Assembly: GCA_015501605.1 (NCBI GenBank)
Contig: JADNRZ010000002.1
Location: forward strand, 1,302,001 to 1,366,000
Length of the DNA stretch: 64,000 bases
Source: Panaeolus papilionaceus
Taxonomy: Eukaryota; Basidiomycota; Agaricomycetes; Agaricales
Reading direction: 5' to 3'
Position numbers and translations under genes: made by a program. Shown one piece after another: positions 1-12,400 of the stretch. Numbering within the stretch: position 1 is the first letter of the stretch; every line of letters starts with the position of its first letter. Under the pieces are notes generated by a model that saw only the letters and a program-made list of their open reading frames with translations, did not search any database and was not told where the DNA came from.

Positions 1-3000
1 CCTCTTCCTCTTCGTCCTCTTCCTCTTCCTCGTCGCCTTCCATCTCATTCGTTGTATCTCCAGAGACCTGCGGTAGACTTGACCCTGACGATCCGTTCGT
101 CCTTGTATCAGCGAGGTCGTCTGCTGTGATACCATCTTTCAGTCTCGAGAATCCCGAACGCTCGGCAGCCAACTTCTTTCGCTTCGACAATGGGGAACGC
201 AGCAACTCGTCTTCATCCACGTCGGTTCTTCCTGCTTCAGATGGGGTCGAGCTTCGTAAGCGTTTACGCTTTAGTTTTGGTGTGTTGTTCGCGCTTCTAA
301 GCAAAACAAGGATCAGACTGCGTGATATATAAAGAAATGAAAGTTACAAACCCTGTTGCACTGTTTGTATCATCAACTAAATCATCTCCTTCTGAAATCA
401 TCCCATCATGCATGCTCCAGGAGTCATCGTCATCGCTCTCGTTCATAGCAGCCTCAACCTCTGCGTTGATGTCACCCCAATCGATCGACTCGAGTTCAAG
501 CCTACCTGGCCGCCCTTTCATAGGCATCTCCGGTTCTTGATCCCAGTCTTCCGAGTCCTCAAAGTCAATGTCTGATGAAGTGATAACGTCGGCACTTGGG
601 CTAGCAGAGTCTTGTTTTGATACAGCAGGAGCGGGAGGGGCGGGAGGTTCGTCAAGGAGGTATGGTGTTTCGTCTTGCCTGCGCCAAAGAGCGATGGAAT
701 CGGTAAACCAAGATAACCAAACGATCTTGATCCCTCCTTGTTTGCGGGCGAGGTCAACTTTAACGGTTCCGCGCTGACAAAAGAAGTCAGAATAAGAAGG
801 GAGAGAACAATTAAAAAAAGTTAAAGAATCATTCCGGACAGCACGTAAATCATCAAACAAAGGAGAAATGATTGCAAAATGGATTGACAAGTGGCAGGTC
901 ATATGTCGAAGTTGAATGGGCAACATCCCTCATCCAAATATGTCGCTGACCCCGGATCATATGAGGGCAGATTTCATCAATGAAACGAATGGTGACGTTA
1001 TTCAATACGATTGGTAGGTAGCAGAGAAAACGAAAAAGGAGCAATCGGGGTGAAACGCTGGATACATACCTTTGCAGCCACAACGTGTGTTATTCCACTC
1101 GTCAACTCTGTTGATACTTGTGCGCCAAACATATGTGCCATCCGCCAAATTTCAGTAGTCTCAGGTGGTGTGTCCAATGGAATGACGCTGGAGAACAAAA
1201 TATGGACACCTTCAAACACTTCGGAGCGTAGCCGAGGAATGATGGCCTAAACAAGCAATGGCGTCAGCACAAAGCGCTCGCTAAATGTCTTAGGGAACAA
1301 CAACGCACTGTGACATCATGCTGTTCCGCTTTCCCTGATGACTTTGAGTCATAGGCGCTGAAAAAGCGCGCAAATACTTCATTTAGCAACTAGGACAAGG
1401 CATTCAGTCGAGAGCTCGAAAAGAATAACTGATGGTGTCACTAACCTTGCCTATCCGATCTAGTTCGTAGTCATCATTTTTCAAAAGCGCCTTTTTATGA
1501 GCTTTATCCAGCGATGGCGATGGCGAGGGTTCCTTGGTTTCAGTTGCTACGGGTAATTGCTGTGGTGCTTGTTCTTGCCCCTGGATTTCGTGCTCTTGTA
1601 GTTCTTCTTGCCTCTTCGCGAGGGGACGCTCCTCCAGTTGTGCATCCAATGCAGCATTATTCGTCAATAATGCCTTCGTCTCAAGTTCTGTGGGCTCGGA
1701 TGTCGGGGCCGTAGCAGCGGCAGTTGAAGTTTGACCTGCTGTTGGTGTTGTATTGCCAGAGGGCTGTGTAGAGTCTGAAGAAGGGGTTATTGGGGCAGGC
1801 GGCTTGTCAACAGGCGGCTTGATGGCTGCCGCCGTAGTCAATGGTTCGATTTTGGGGAGGAATGACGAATTGATATCACCAATCCCAACGAAAAAGTCGT
1901 CTGTACGTATGTCGCTGGAGCTAAACTTCGTGGTGCTATAGAGTTAGACGAACTGCTTACAAGGGATGACTTTCACTAAATTGGGGCTCCACTCCCAAAC
2001 ATCGGCTCTGTCGTCAATAATGACAACCATCGATGTGTCGCAGGGAAATAGGCGCTGAAGGCTTTTCTGCGTCAAGCCTGTCGAACCGTTAACGATCAAA
2101 GACTGATGGACTGGATGTTTTAAGATGCTTACTTCCGCTCTCATCTCTACTCAATAGCCGCCCTCCGAAGATACTGCCATCCGGATCAATGGCAGCACAT
2201 ACTTCTTCCGCATAAGCACGGGTTCCCATGGTATAGACGTGCATTTCATATTTGGTAGCCATTTCACAGAGAAAGTCCTTCCAACCGGGTCTGTGTACAT
2301 ACTCAATCTAAGCATGTGGACTTTCGATCAAGTTTCACAACACGCACCGTGGTTTGATATAATACATGCAGCCCTCATTCTCAACCATTTTCTGCTTGCC
2401 CTTGTTCATATGTTGACGGCGTAAGCTTAGCGGACCAAAAGATTCGGGGCCGAGTCTGAAGCTTTTAACGTCCTTCAAGGCTTCCCAGTTAGGATTACAC
2501 TCGTCGTCGTCGTCGTCCGATTCGCCGTCACTGCTATCCGAATCGTCATCGTCACCTGGAGGCGGTTTGGCAGCCTTCTTCGCTTGTCGAGCTTCCCAGG
2601 CCTCGCCCTCTGCAATCCATTCTCCGACTGTTGGATCAACTGTCGCATGCACGATAGTTTGATCAAGATCGACAATAAGGGATAGCTTGCGTGCACTGAG
2701 CAATCGCTGTGCTGTCTCTCGCTCTATGCGTCGAGCTTCTGTGAGTGAAACTGTTGGTCCAAACGCGGAATGAGTCATTTGGATGGATGCTCGCGAAGTA
2801 TCAGAGAAGCCGATGTAATCAACACTAAAGGAATTTTAGATCATGGAGAATGAACGCGCAAATAGTAACATACTTGGTCATATCTTTCCCGCAAAGAACG
2901 CAGAGACCACCCAGCTGCATGCCGTGTTTGCAAGGCTCAAGAATAGCAAGAGCAGGACGTATCTTTGCCTCCTCCTTGTCAATTAGATCACCAGACTTGA

Positions 3001-3211
3001 TGTTCCACGAGTCAATAATTCCATCGAGAGCAGAATCCCATGTCCCGAAGCGTGTTTCTCTGTTGTCCCTGGGGCCATGGAGAAAAGAATAAGTAATAAG
3101 ACGGTCGCCTCTCTGCACATTTGACTTTGCATTGGCGTCTATAGATGTAATTTGTATAGGAAAAGGAAGAGATTCTGGTAAATGAACCTCTGTTGGACTA
3201 TCGTCGGCCAT
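1..3211 (-). CDS. FCP1: RNA polymerase II CTD phosphatase FCP1 (3' end cut by window edge)
   Basis: Dephosphorylates the heptad-repeat tail of Rpb1 in the nucleus so that polymerase can be recycled. Start ATG at 3211 (MADDSPTEV). Exon 1 (2874-3211) joins exon 2 (2348-2824) across a 49-nt intron in phase 2. Exon 2 carries the haloacid-dehalogenase catalytic motif DLDQT (SLIVDLDQTIVHA), followed by an acidic insert of Asp/Ser runs. Further exons give IIDDRADVWEW (second FCPH block), a Pro/Thr/Gln-rich linker near 1404-1841, and a BRCT domain near 600-1220 (VHILFSSVIP, ITHVVAAK, WLSWFTDSIALW). The far end is very acidic: bases 1-37 encode a Glu run, as expected for the TFIIF-binding tail. The stop lies outside the window. 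Domain order matches the family, so identity is secure; the middle intron borders are less so. The neighbouring kinase gene ends 93 bp upstream of this start. Confidence 0.93.
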
Positions 3212-3304
3212 TTTGTTCGTGTTCGTTCATAAAGGTAAGAATGACCGTGAATGTGTATTACTCTATTTATTTATTTATGTACTGTTGATACTTGGCTGAC
3301 CTAA

Positions 3305-4678
3305 TCAAATCATCCCACCAATTATCGTCTTCTTCAGCTCTGATGCCTCTTGACTCGAATATCCATCCACTAAAATACGAACTCCCTCTAAAACTACTTG
3401 TCGAGAAATATCTCTTGGTCCCCAATTTACTCGAGCTCCAAGGATAACCATATGGGTACCTACTTGAGTAATAGCACGTCTTACGTCTTCGGTGCTGGGT
3501 CTGAACGCTTCCTTGTACTTCTCCAGGAAATTGTCCAACACGGCTGTCGCCGTCTCATGGCAAGTATCTGGATTGCACCGACGGAGCAAGTGCAGCTCTG
3601 CACAGAATTGCCCAACGTCAATACCCGGGATACCCTCCTGCGCTAGTTCCCAGTCAATGACCGTAATCTGCTTCAAATCACCTCCCTCGACAGCTATCAT
3701 GATATTACCAGGCCAAAAGTCACCCATGACGAACTGTAAGAGAATTAAGTGCTGGATATCTCCTAACGAACAGATGACCTACTGCTCCCTTGGACCCCTG
3801 GATTGCTTGTATCGTCTCTGAGGATACCTGCTCAACAACCTCCATATCCTGCTGAGCGACATCGAGTGGCGGATTTGTCAAGAAAGGGATATAGGAGGGC
3901 CCTTCCAACGTTGGCTTCAGTCCCCCATAGAAATACATGGCCTTTATTGCTTTTCCCTGTACATTCCCCTCAACTGCTCGTTGAACGGCCTCGTTGCTTT
4001 TACTCCAGGAGTGGAGGCCGGCTAGGAACCTGCCAAGTTCGGTACCGATGATCTTCGCTACTTCTCGCGATGCGTGGCCTTCTTGAAGGTATTCTTTGAG
4101 ATGTATGCAATTTGCGCCTGTGTCGTCCATGACAATTGCGTTGTTGCCCTCATCAAACCAGTGAACTTCGGGGACACGGACAAGCCAGTCTTTTGGAAGC
4201 CAGGCAAAAACATGTCTCAACGCCTCGACCTCGAATTTCTGAAGGATATCGGTCAGTATACGCTTGACATCATCACCAGAAAAAAACCTGCCTGTCTTGC
4301 AAGGTCGAGAGCAAATGTTGGGCTGTCCTTCACAAACCCCTTCGCGTGCTTCAGCACCAAGGTCGCATGCCCCTTGTAGGGCGCGGCCAAAGTTACGCGG
4401 TACACAAAGTTGGCGGTGCCACCTGAGAGAGCCTTGACATTTGAACAAGCAAATGGGGTGGAAGCAAGGTAGGACACCACATCAGCTTCCACAGACAGGT
4501 CCCAGTCTCCCTTTGGATTTCCTTCGGCCATAGGAATGGTTGGGTTATTTACCGGACTTCCTTCATTCGGCTTTTGCCCAGGGGAAGCCCCATAGTCGGG
4601 GGCTGTTACATCTGGAGTGCACTCTGCATCCGCCTCCCTTTGAACCCTGTTGTCGCTTTTAGCTTGTGAGTCTGACAT
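3305..4678 (-). CDS. APH-fold phosphotransferase (aminoglycoside phosphotransferase / methylthioribose kinase-like)
   Basis: A protein-kinase-like-fold small-molecule kinase; its substrate cannot be read from the sequence. Three exons: 4292-4678, 3783-4238 and 3305-3733, 423 residues in total, each exon length divisible by three. The N-terminal lobe has a Gly-rich loop (ALSGGTANFVYRV) and a conserved lysine (LVLKHAKG). The C-terminal lobe has the catalytic loop GDFWPGNIM and the metal-binding IDWELAQEG. An in-frame ATG nine codons upstream (4702) is an alternative start. Intron 2 (3734-3782) is ordinary GT-AG. Intron 1 appears to use a GC donor (4239-4291), because no GT donor restores the frame so simply. 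Fungal members are often annotated only as 'kinase-like' or choline/methylthioribose kinase-like. The family is clear; the function is unknown. Confidence 0.82.
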
Positions 4679-4702
4679 AATGGAAACCATTGAGCATTGC
4701 AA

Positions 4703-6889
4703 TTGTATAGTTGTGTTATTGAAGGGGAGGGAGAGTGAGGTATATTAGTTCTAGTTATGGGACACGCGTCGAATATTTGGCTGAGCAAAAACTAACCATT
4801 GGTAGCGGAATCTATTGTGCTGTTTGCAATAGATAAGGACGGGTGTTGGGCTGCATTCAACGACATCGTAACAATTACTCTTGAATCTAGAATGGACACG
4901 CTCGAGATTGGTTCTGGTTCTGGGGTGTGTTTTGGTTGTTCTTGGGAGTAAATTGGAAGTCGATATTATTTGCGTTTGGCGCGGCGATCGACCTTGGAGC
5001 GTGTTGGCGTAGACCAATTGGTTACTCAGAAATCTGGGTGAGCTGGATCTGTTTACATGGGTTGAAGCATAGATAAGCATAAATAGGTCTGCACAGGGAA
5101 AGCAGAATGAACGCCGCGTTTCGTTCGTCAGATCTTCGAGTGTTTTGGCTGATTGCACCTTAACAGCACCGACTCCCGGAACGCTAGCTATCATATGCAA
5201 AAAGATAACATACCTTTGTACCGACAGTAATTCAAAAACTTGGTTCTTGTGGAATTGTAAATGAGAGAACAGGCAAGTGTCGATATCGATGGATAAGAAA
5301 CGTCCCCGATTTAAAGAGGATCGTTATATACTCCCCATAACAAACGTTGCATTTGCGGTTGCGTTTGCGGTTCCGTTCAACCAGCGCTGCATCGCGTCCG
5401 ACTTGGATAATGTTGTATAATTTTGTACTAGCCGCACAGCTCTATTGACTCGACGGTGTCGACACCAAGCACTGACTCACTCTTCTTTACTATATACAGC
5501 GAAGCTGATAAGACCATCACGGGATCACTATCAGAGCAAAAAAAACCAACACACTGCTGGCAAGCATCTCAATCCCCCTAACCCCACACTCTTCCTAGAT
5601 GTTTACAGAACGAATCATCTCTTCGTTCGCGCGAGTTTGACGGAACGGGTGACGCCGCTCGAGGAACTTGGCCACTGTGACTTGAAACAATTCACGGACA
5701 TTAAAGCAGTGACCAGCTGACGATGGTAATTACATCAGCATTACATACACTTCGTACGAGATTCTCGTTCAAATAACCTTCAAGGAACACTTTTGAATTC
5801 TGAATGCGACCCATGACTAGGTTGATGCACGTACATACACAGCGGTATTCATTTGAGGGAGATGAAATAGCGGGGAGTTGCGTCCAATCGGAAATAGCTA
5901 TAAGGAAAATCTGGAGAGCTGTCGAAGACATTGAATACAGTGCACCCCGCGAGGAAATTTATCTGATGCCTTCTGATTCAGGTTCATTGAACGGCAGGTA
6001 AGGGTTGATTGCCTATTGCTATTGCTTCACCCCCAACCTATTGAAACCTGGGTAAACGAGGTGAATATGCGCCGAGAAGACCATCACAGAATGGTCCAAA
6101 CCGTATGGAGGCTCGAGCATTCATGGTAATCAGTGCTGTGGAGACGTCATTATTGACGCGTTTTCTTCACACAAACGACGTAGCGCTCAAAAGTAGATGT
6201 CTATTTCCCGAAACAAGAGATAATGCATGGTGTGGTAGAATGTGTGCTCAAACAAAGGTTGAGATTGAAGGCAATAATGAAAGGAAAAAACTCTATGGAA
6301 GTAATGGGATGTAGGAATAACGGATGCATGTGGTTGGGAGCGATTGTACAAAACAAGAGAGTGGACAAGAATAGGGGAATAAAAGCGAAAGAATAAATGA
6401 TGATAGAGGCTTGTGCATGTAGTGGTGCGCAGGATATTAAGATGGGAGTAGGGATATTGCGGTTGTATCGGGAGAAAAGGAATAAAAAAGAGATCGCAGG
6501 GGTGGTAGCGTAAAAGGTCAAACGTAGCAAGGGTAATCCAGAATGAAAAATGTTGGTACAACAAGAAATGCGTGTATGTGTGGAGAGGAACCAAAAAATT
6601 GCGACGAGAAGGGAAAAAGGGGCGAGACAAGACGAGATAAAGTAGCAAGGTCCAAGAAAATTCCTACATACAGTATGACGACAAGGGCGCGAAAGTACAT
6701 AAAAATCGTCAAAACTAGGTGCACGGGCTGTACCATGGCATACTCGTTAGAAACTCAAAACCACAGGGAAAAAATAGTGGCGGTATCTTGCAAGAAAAAA
6801 GAAGAAACCAGAACTGACGATTGACGCAAAAACGTCTTTGTCAATATCTGGGGGGCATAAGGTTGAGGCGGTTTGTCCGCTGGGCACTC
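4703..6889. other. intergenic stretch, no supported gene
   Basis: About 2.2 kb between two minus-strand genes. The open frames here (for example 4751-5200 and 6187-6648 on the minus strand) have no recognisable domain, no consistent exon joins and biased composition. The part near 6330-6680 is purine-rich on the plus strand, which suppresses stops. It probably contains the 3' UTR of the 6890-9445 gene and the promoter of the APH-fold kinase. Confidence 0.5.
5352..5377. repeat. degenerate hexamer repeat
   Basis: Four imperfect copies in a row of a six-base unit of the form TTGCGG / TTGCGT / TTGCGG / TTCCGT. It is short and lies in non-coding DNA upstream of the APH-fold kinase. No function is claimed. 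Confidence 0.5.
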
Positions 6890-9445
6890 CTAACAGCTGG
6901 CCGGCGCAACACGGCTCAGCGCACTCCTCCCTACTCCCTCATATGCAACACCCACAATCCGTTCACGACCACCTCCGAGAGCCATCTCCCTTGCCACCCC
7001 CTCCCAACCCTGATTGGATCTCCACATAATATTTCGCAAGGCCTTTAACCGCAGGTACACGGGATTTCCTACACTCCTGATTCGCCAGCTCATTTGACCG
7101 AGTTGGCCACCGTTTTCACTTGGGCTTTGGGGATACATGGTATGCAATTCTGATGAAGCTTGAAGGCGGAAGGGTGAGCGAATGGGTGAAGGCACTGGTT
7201 TGAAGTGCAGTTTGTAGGGCAAAGGGTCGGAAAGAACTGTCTGTGGTGGGGATGTAGGTGGGAAGGGGGATGTCAGCGGGATATAACGGGGAAGAGAGTC
7301 GGACAGGCGATCGCTCTCTGAATTATCTTCAGCGGCAGAAGGAGCGGGTCCGAGGACAGTGTTATAGCGCACGCGTGCGGGATCAAGGAAAACGGAAACG
7401 TCGGCAGCAAGCGCGCGGTACCCCGCAGGCCGGGGTTTACGAGCCAAGCTTCCAGTGGACGTACCGGTACCATTTGTCATAGTTGTGGATCCAGGACTGC
7501 GTCTAGAACGAGCTTCAACATCGTAGGCGCTAGCAGCTGCGAAGAAGGCGACATTGGCGTAAGCTGACTGGAAACCCTTGGCAATTTGGACGATCTTTGA
7601 GACGCGGCGAACGAGAATACCAGCGCTTTCCTTAGCGGTGCGGACAGAGCTCAAAGTACGTTCACGACCCTGATAAGAAATAGGCTCTGGTGGTGCCTTA
7701 GACGAAGACGGGGGAGATTCAAGTGGCAATGATAAGGGATATTCTGATGGTGGCACGGGCGTGAGACGGGAGCGATGTTGACAAGAATGCCGCAATGGTG
7801 CCGGACGGGAACATGAATTGGATAATGATAATGATAGACAAGGGCTAGAAGAGGTGGTGACGATGACAGAATCCAGAGAATGAGAGGGAGGAGCCCATGA
7901 TTTAGGTTTGTTGTAAAACCAGCCAGAAGATCCTGGTGAGGGGATGGGAGACAGTGATAAACTAGTTAGGTCTGTGGTTGAAGAGGAAGCGGATGATGAA
8001 GTGCCGGTCCCACGGAACGATAGCCAAGAGGGAGTCCTTGGTAGAGAACTTGAAGCGGAAGTTGGAGGAGTCGGAGACAGCGGGGAGGGCGGAGTGGATG
8101 GCATGGTGGAGGAATTACATGCTATACACGGTGGAACGGGACGGTGATGAATAGGCTGCTTGCCTTTGCGATTCCTACGGTCTTCATCATCAGACTCGAT
8201 CACTGCGAGCAGGGCTTCTATAAGTTCAAGCTCTTTCCTAGTCCTCAATTGAGCATTGTTTCTGGATCTGGACCTGCTCGTGATTGGGCTATCGGCTCTT
8301 TGAAGACGTTCTTCTGGGACGATGGGGAAAAGTGGGCCCTGCATACTCCTGAAAACATCGATGAAGGGTATAGTGCGAGTTTCATCGAAAATAGGAAGTT
8401 GTAAACGGGCTCTGGTATATGACGATGATGATAACGACGACGACGACGAAGATGAGGAAGAATGCATGAGTGGTGGTGTAGACTCTGGTTTACGATAGGG
8501 ACGAGTTGTTGTAGGAATAGGCAACATGAAATCGTAGACAAATTGTTGTTCAGCGATTGGGGGAGCGGATGCAGTATGCCTGGGTAAGCCAACATAACTG
8601 AGCTTGCGGTCGTTGCAAGTTCGACTACGAACACGACGTTCTGCTCCTCTTTCCTGTGAGCGTTCGCGTTCTCGCTGGCGTTCTCTTTCGGCCATTATTC
8701 TCCTGTATTCTTCCTCTTGAGCGCGCTGTCTCTCGTATTCGTCGATTCTTCTCCGTCTCTCCTCTTCCTCCTTCTGTTTGCGTTCACGGCGTTTCAGAAC
8801 AGCGATCCTCTCATCTCTTAGCCTCTTCTTCTCCTCTTCCCACTTTCTCTCACAAGTCCTAAGCCTGTCCATTCTCCTACATTCCTCCATGCGTGCGAGT
8901 TCGCGGGCCTGTAGTTCTTGAACAGCCTTCTCGTCATCATCATCGAGTAAGCGACCGTTGGGAACGAAGCAAAAATCGAAGTCCTCGTCTTGTACAGCTG
9001 CTATCCTTGGGTCATCGTCCGATGTTACCTCTATTCCTTTAAGTCTGAGGAGGAGGATTTTTGCCCTATGTATGTCGTCAAGGGCATAAGCGACGTGTAC
9101 CTGGTCCTCTAGTGAGCGTGGCGGTGAAGGAGGGGAGTCGTAATAATCTGGAGACATTGAAGCTGAACTAGGAGGTGAAGGGGAAGGTGAAGAAATAAAG
9201 GCGGGGGGATATGCCGCCTTGACGGGTACAGGGGAAGCAATTGTGATCATGTCGGGGGATGAGGAAGAGGTAGTAGTTGGATCGTGTGATGAATGATGAA
9301 TTGATTCTGATTCTGTTATGTTGTGATTTATTGACAAGTTCAAGTTGCTGTAATAACGTTCCTCTGAAGCTTGTCTTGCTCTTGCAGAAGTCGGAACGTT
9401 TCTTGAACGACCTCTATTAACGACGAGCATCAAGAGAAAAAACAA
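6890..9445 (-). CDS. basidiomycete orphan protein, low-complexity with charged coiled coil
   Basis: One uninterrupted reading frame of 851 residues, unusual here because neighbours are intron-rich. The upstream ATG at 9445 gives a hydrophobic leader (MFFLLMLVV) that does not look natural. The in-frame ATG at 9250 (MITIASPVPVKAAYPPAF) is an equally likely start. Visible parts: a Ser/Pro-rich N-terminus; a more ordered block (VHVAYALDDIHRAKILLLR, then DDDPRIAAVQDEDFDF); a long Arg/Glu coiled coil near residues 170-270 (many REREK-type runs); then Ser/Pro/Thr-rich disorder. It ends with an ordered C-terminal block (PVYLRLKALRNIMW, REMALGGGRERIVG). The ordered blocks resemble conserved but uncharacterised proteins of other mushrooms, from memory and unverified. 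I do not recognise a function. Coil plus disorder suggests a scaffold or regulator. Confidence 0.75.
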   Translation of the reverse strand: MFFLLMLVVNRGRSRNVPTSARARQASEERYYSNLNLSINHNITESESIHHSSHDPTTTSSSSPDMITIASPVPVKAAYPPAFISSPSPSPPSSASMSPDYYDSPPSPPRSLEDQVHVAYALDDIHRAKILLLRLKGIEVTSDDDPRIAAVQDEDFDFCFVPNGRLLDDDDEKAVQELQARELARMEECRRMDRLRTCERKWEEEKKRLRDERIAVLKRRERKQKEEEERRRRIDEYERQRAQEEEYRRIMAERERQRERERSQERGAERRVRSRTCNDRKLSYVGLPRHTASAPPIAEQQFVYDFMLPIPTTTRPYRKPESTPPLMHSSSSSSSSSLSSSSYTRARLQLPIFDETRTIPFIDVFRSMQGPLFPIVPEERLQRADSPITSRSRSRNNAQLRTRKELELIEALLAVIESDDEDRRNRKGKQPIHHRPVPPCIACNSSTMPSTPPSPLSPTPPTSASSSLPRTPSWLSFRGTGTSSSASSSTTDLTSLSLSPIPSPGSSGWFYNKPKSWAPPSHSLDSVIVTTSSSPCLSLSLSNSCSRPAPLRHSCQHRSRLTPVPPSEYPLSLPLESPPSSSKAPPEPISYQGRERTLSSVRTAKESAGILVRRVSKIVQIAKGFQSAYANVAFFAAASAYDVEARSRRSPGSTTMTNGTGTSTGSLARKPRPAGYRALAADVSVFLDPARVRYNTVLGPAPSAAEDNSESDRLSDSLPRYIPLTSPFPPTSPPQTVLSDPLPYKLHFKPVPSPIRSPFRLQASSELHTMYPQSPSENGGQLGQMSWRIRSVGNPVYLRLKALRNIMWRSNQGWEGVAREMALGGGRERIVGVAYEGVGRSALSRVAPASC

Positions 9446-12400
9446 AATAAAAAGAAAGGAAAAATCAAAGAATAAAATTGAAAATTCACATCTATTAGTA
9501 GACAGAACAGATCCAACTTGAAGATCTCAGGAAAACTCTTATCTTACGTGGGAATGAACAAATACAATTCAGTCCACACAATCTCCCCTTCCCGATTATT
9601 CACCGCTTATCTTTAATTTTATTTATTTATTTATTTATTATCAATACCTGCTTTCTTTCATCCCTACACACTTTGAATAATACACGTCCTTGATTTCTAT
9701 TTTCAGCATTCAGCCTTCCCTCTGAGAATTCTGTTACACTCCCGACATACGCGCTTCTATCTTCCTCATTGTTCTTGTTGTCGCTTTACTACGTACTTCC
9801 TAATATTTTCATCTTATCCATCTATCAATGCCGTGATAATCAATTCCTTACCATCTCCTCCTTCACTAATACGTACATGTACAACTCCAAACTGCTATTT
9901 CATATCAACAACTACCATCTTTTTCAGTCGTGTGCGCCAAACGAAAAAAAAAAGAAAAGAAAGAGAACATTCGGATGGTCTAGTCAATTACCTCTAACTG
10001 CAAATGTTGTACAGGCATACGGGATGTGCTCCCGTAATATAAAGCAATTATATACGTATTGCAATTTCTTGTCATCCATTATTTCAAACGTCCCAAGAGC
10101 TTCCTCGCGTTCTCAGCATTTCGAATTAACGCGGTACATGCAATTTCAAAATGTAGCACACAGTCAGTCTCGGGATAGCATGTGCACGCCTGTGCATCCC
10201 GCACGTTCTTAAAAGAACCCCGAAGTACCTAAAACACACATTCCCCCGTCTTGCAATAAAACCATCGTTGTGCACCACCGTGTTAAAAATACTTTACAAT
10301 TCACATTATTCATCCACTATATTCAATGCCCGAGGCATTCATATCCACAAAACATCCCCGACCCATTCCCTATCAATCATAATCCCCGTTAGATAGCCTG
10401 CCGATGCCTAACTCTCTGATCATGGGCAACTGCTCAGCGTATCTCTTCGACTCTTCCGCCCAGTGTGTTTCGTGTGTAAGCTCGATCGATTTTTTACTTC
10501 TGTAAAGCAATGTCATTCAGTCCACGCTGTGAAGTTATCTCCTCCCCGCGGTCGGAATCCGGAACACAATCTCATCAATATTGCGAGTAAATCAACATTT
10601 GCTGTTCATCAAAACGAATACCGAGGCTCCACTGCTGCCAGATGGAGGCCCAGTAAATTCCATAATACTTCCGTACAAGCTCGGAAAGTTTGTGGATGCC
10701 TGTGGATGCTGAGGATTTCAGCCAACTTGAGGCGCTCATAGGGGTCATATCCTTTTTGATTCATTTTCACAGAATAAAATCTTGGCCCTCTGGCGTGCAT
10801 CGTTGGCGGTGGCCTTGGATAATATTGTGTTACCACGATGATGGAGATTCCTAGAAGCAGAGGCTTATCATCGGAGTCATACCATGCTTCGTACAAGTCC
10901 CGAAGGCTGCGCTGGGCCTGTGCAACAAGTATGGTCATTTCAATCGGGATGATTTTGGGCTCATGGAGGACACAATATCCACCATAGCAATAACCCTTGT
11001 ACATATATTTAGGGTTCCATAATTAGCTATTACGCTTAGTATCTGGTTTGGCTGGCTGGACGCTTCTCGGTAAGATGCAAATCGAGTGAGATTGGGGTTC
11101 AAAATGGATTCCACCCAGCTCCAAGTCCTCTTAGTAGTAAGTCCTCATTTCGCTCGGTATGTCAAGACATGGCACCACGCTCTCTTCAACAGCTGTTGAA
11201 ATTTCCTTATCTATGACATAGACATACCACCACCTGTTTTGGTGTAGAACGTAAGTTGTGATGTCGAACATGACCATCGACGACAAATTGCTCCACTTGT
11301 TGTTACGTTTAAGCGCGGAGGCACCACAAACTCAATCACGCATGCATTGATAAATATTAGACTCCAAATATGTAACGTAAACAAGGTATCGAGCGCAAGT
11401 CTAAAACATAGGAATAACAGGACATGCCAACATATGTACACCCACAGCCAAATTCATTACTAATCGTAAACGACACTCTGTAAGCCGCAATAACTACATA
11501 CAAGCGTTATCTACACGCAAAAATTATACTGTAACCAAACTTTGTCACATAGTTTATTGGCATTCAACAACCTGCCATGATGGGTCCCACATTCCCCCGC
11601 TCGTGGCGACCTCTCAATAGCATTAATTGCGCAACCCAGCACCACTCATCCACCGACCGAGAGAAAAATATCACTGTACTATCCGACCAGGGTCGATATA
11701 TGACATGTAATACTTGTAATCGAACGAATAGTATAGTAGGAGCAAGGGATGGACGCTCACGCGAGAGAATAAACAAAGTTTAGTGTTTCATACCTTAGCC
11801 GGTTGTATGCAATCGTACTTATTACATAGTAATACGTGGCGTACACACACTGTGCTTTTATTCCTATCGTTTACAGTTCGCCATGAATCGAAGCCCAGAC
11901 TGCGAGTGCATGCAAACAGTCTCTTAAGCGCACACAGTCACGTACACCATAGACGCCTATGTATCAGTGATCTTTGATGGCGGCGTTTCGTTTTGTCCAT
12001 CATGCATCACAGTTCGGACCTGGGCCCGGTCAGCTATATAATTCTGCTACGCGCTAAGGAGGTGAAACGCCTTTGAAGCCCTAAATTTTCATATCACACC
12101 AGTAGTATTGTCTTCGGTCTGTCATCCAATGACTGTGCCGCTGTGTATATTCTAGGGTGATAGGAGTGATGACATGCAAGAATAACAATCTAAAGTCATT
12201 TCGCTTTGGTTTAATTAAAGATTACCCGCAATTAGTTCGATGATTGACGAAGACGGCCGACGCTGGAGGTAAAAAAAAAAGCCCATTTTAGGCTGCACAC
12301 CACCTGGCGTTGAGCCTGAGGCAGGGTAGCGCAAGCTTATCTCTCCTGCACGCTTTGTTTCATGCCATCATGGTGGCATCGCATCGCACTTGTACTAAGG

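Noticed and set aside
4751..5200. 149-codon minus-strand open frame
   Set aside because: No recognisable motif, and it lies where the kinase promoter is expected; composition is not protein-like.
6187..6648. 153-codon minus-strand frame rich in Phe, Leu, Ser and Tyr
   Set aside because: It is the complement of a purine-rich tract that lacks stops by composition; no domain and no splice partners.
7370..7380. Isolated ACGCGT hexamers elsewhere (for example near 6155, 7373, 13070, 17938, 49270)
   Set aside because: They are single copies, some inside coding sequence or introns, at about the frequency expected by chance.
9769..10212. 147-codon plus-strand open frame
   Set aside because: Low-complexity, with an A-rich stretch giving a Lys run; no domain or exon partners.
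10609..11004. 131-codon minus-strand open frame
   Set aside because: Reads somewhat like protein but has no domain I recognise, no convincing splice sites and no neighbour context; not enough support.
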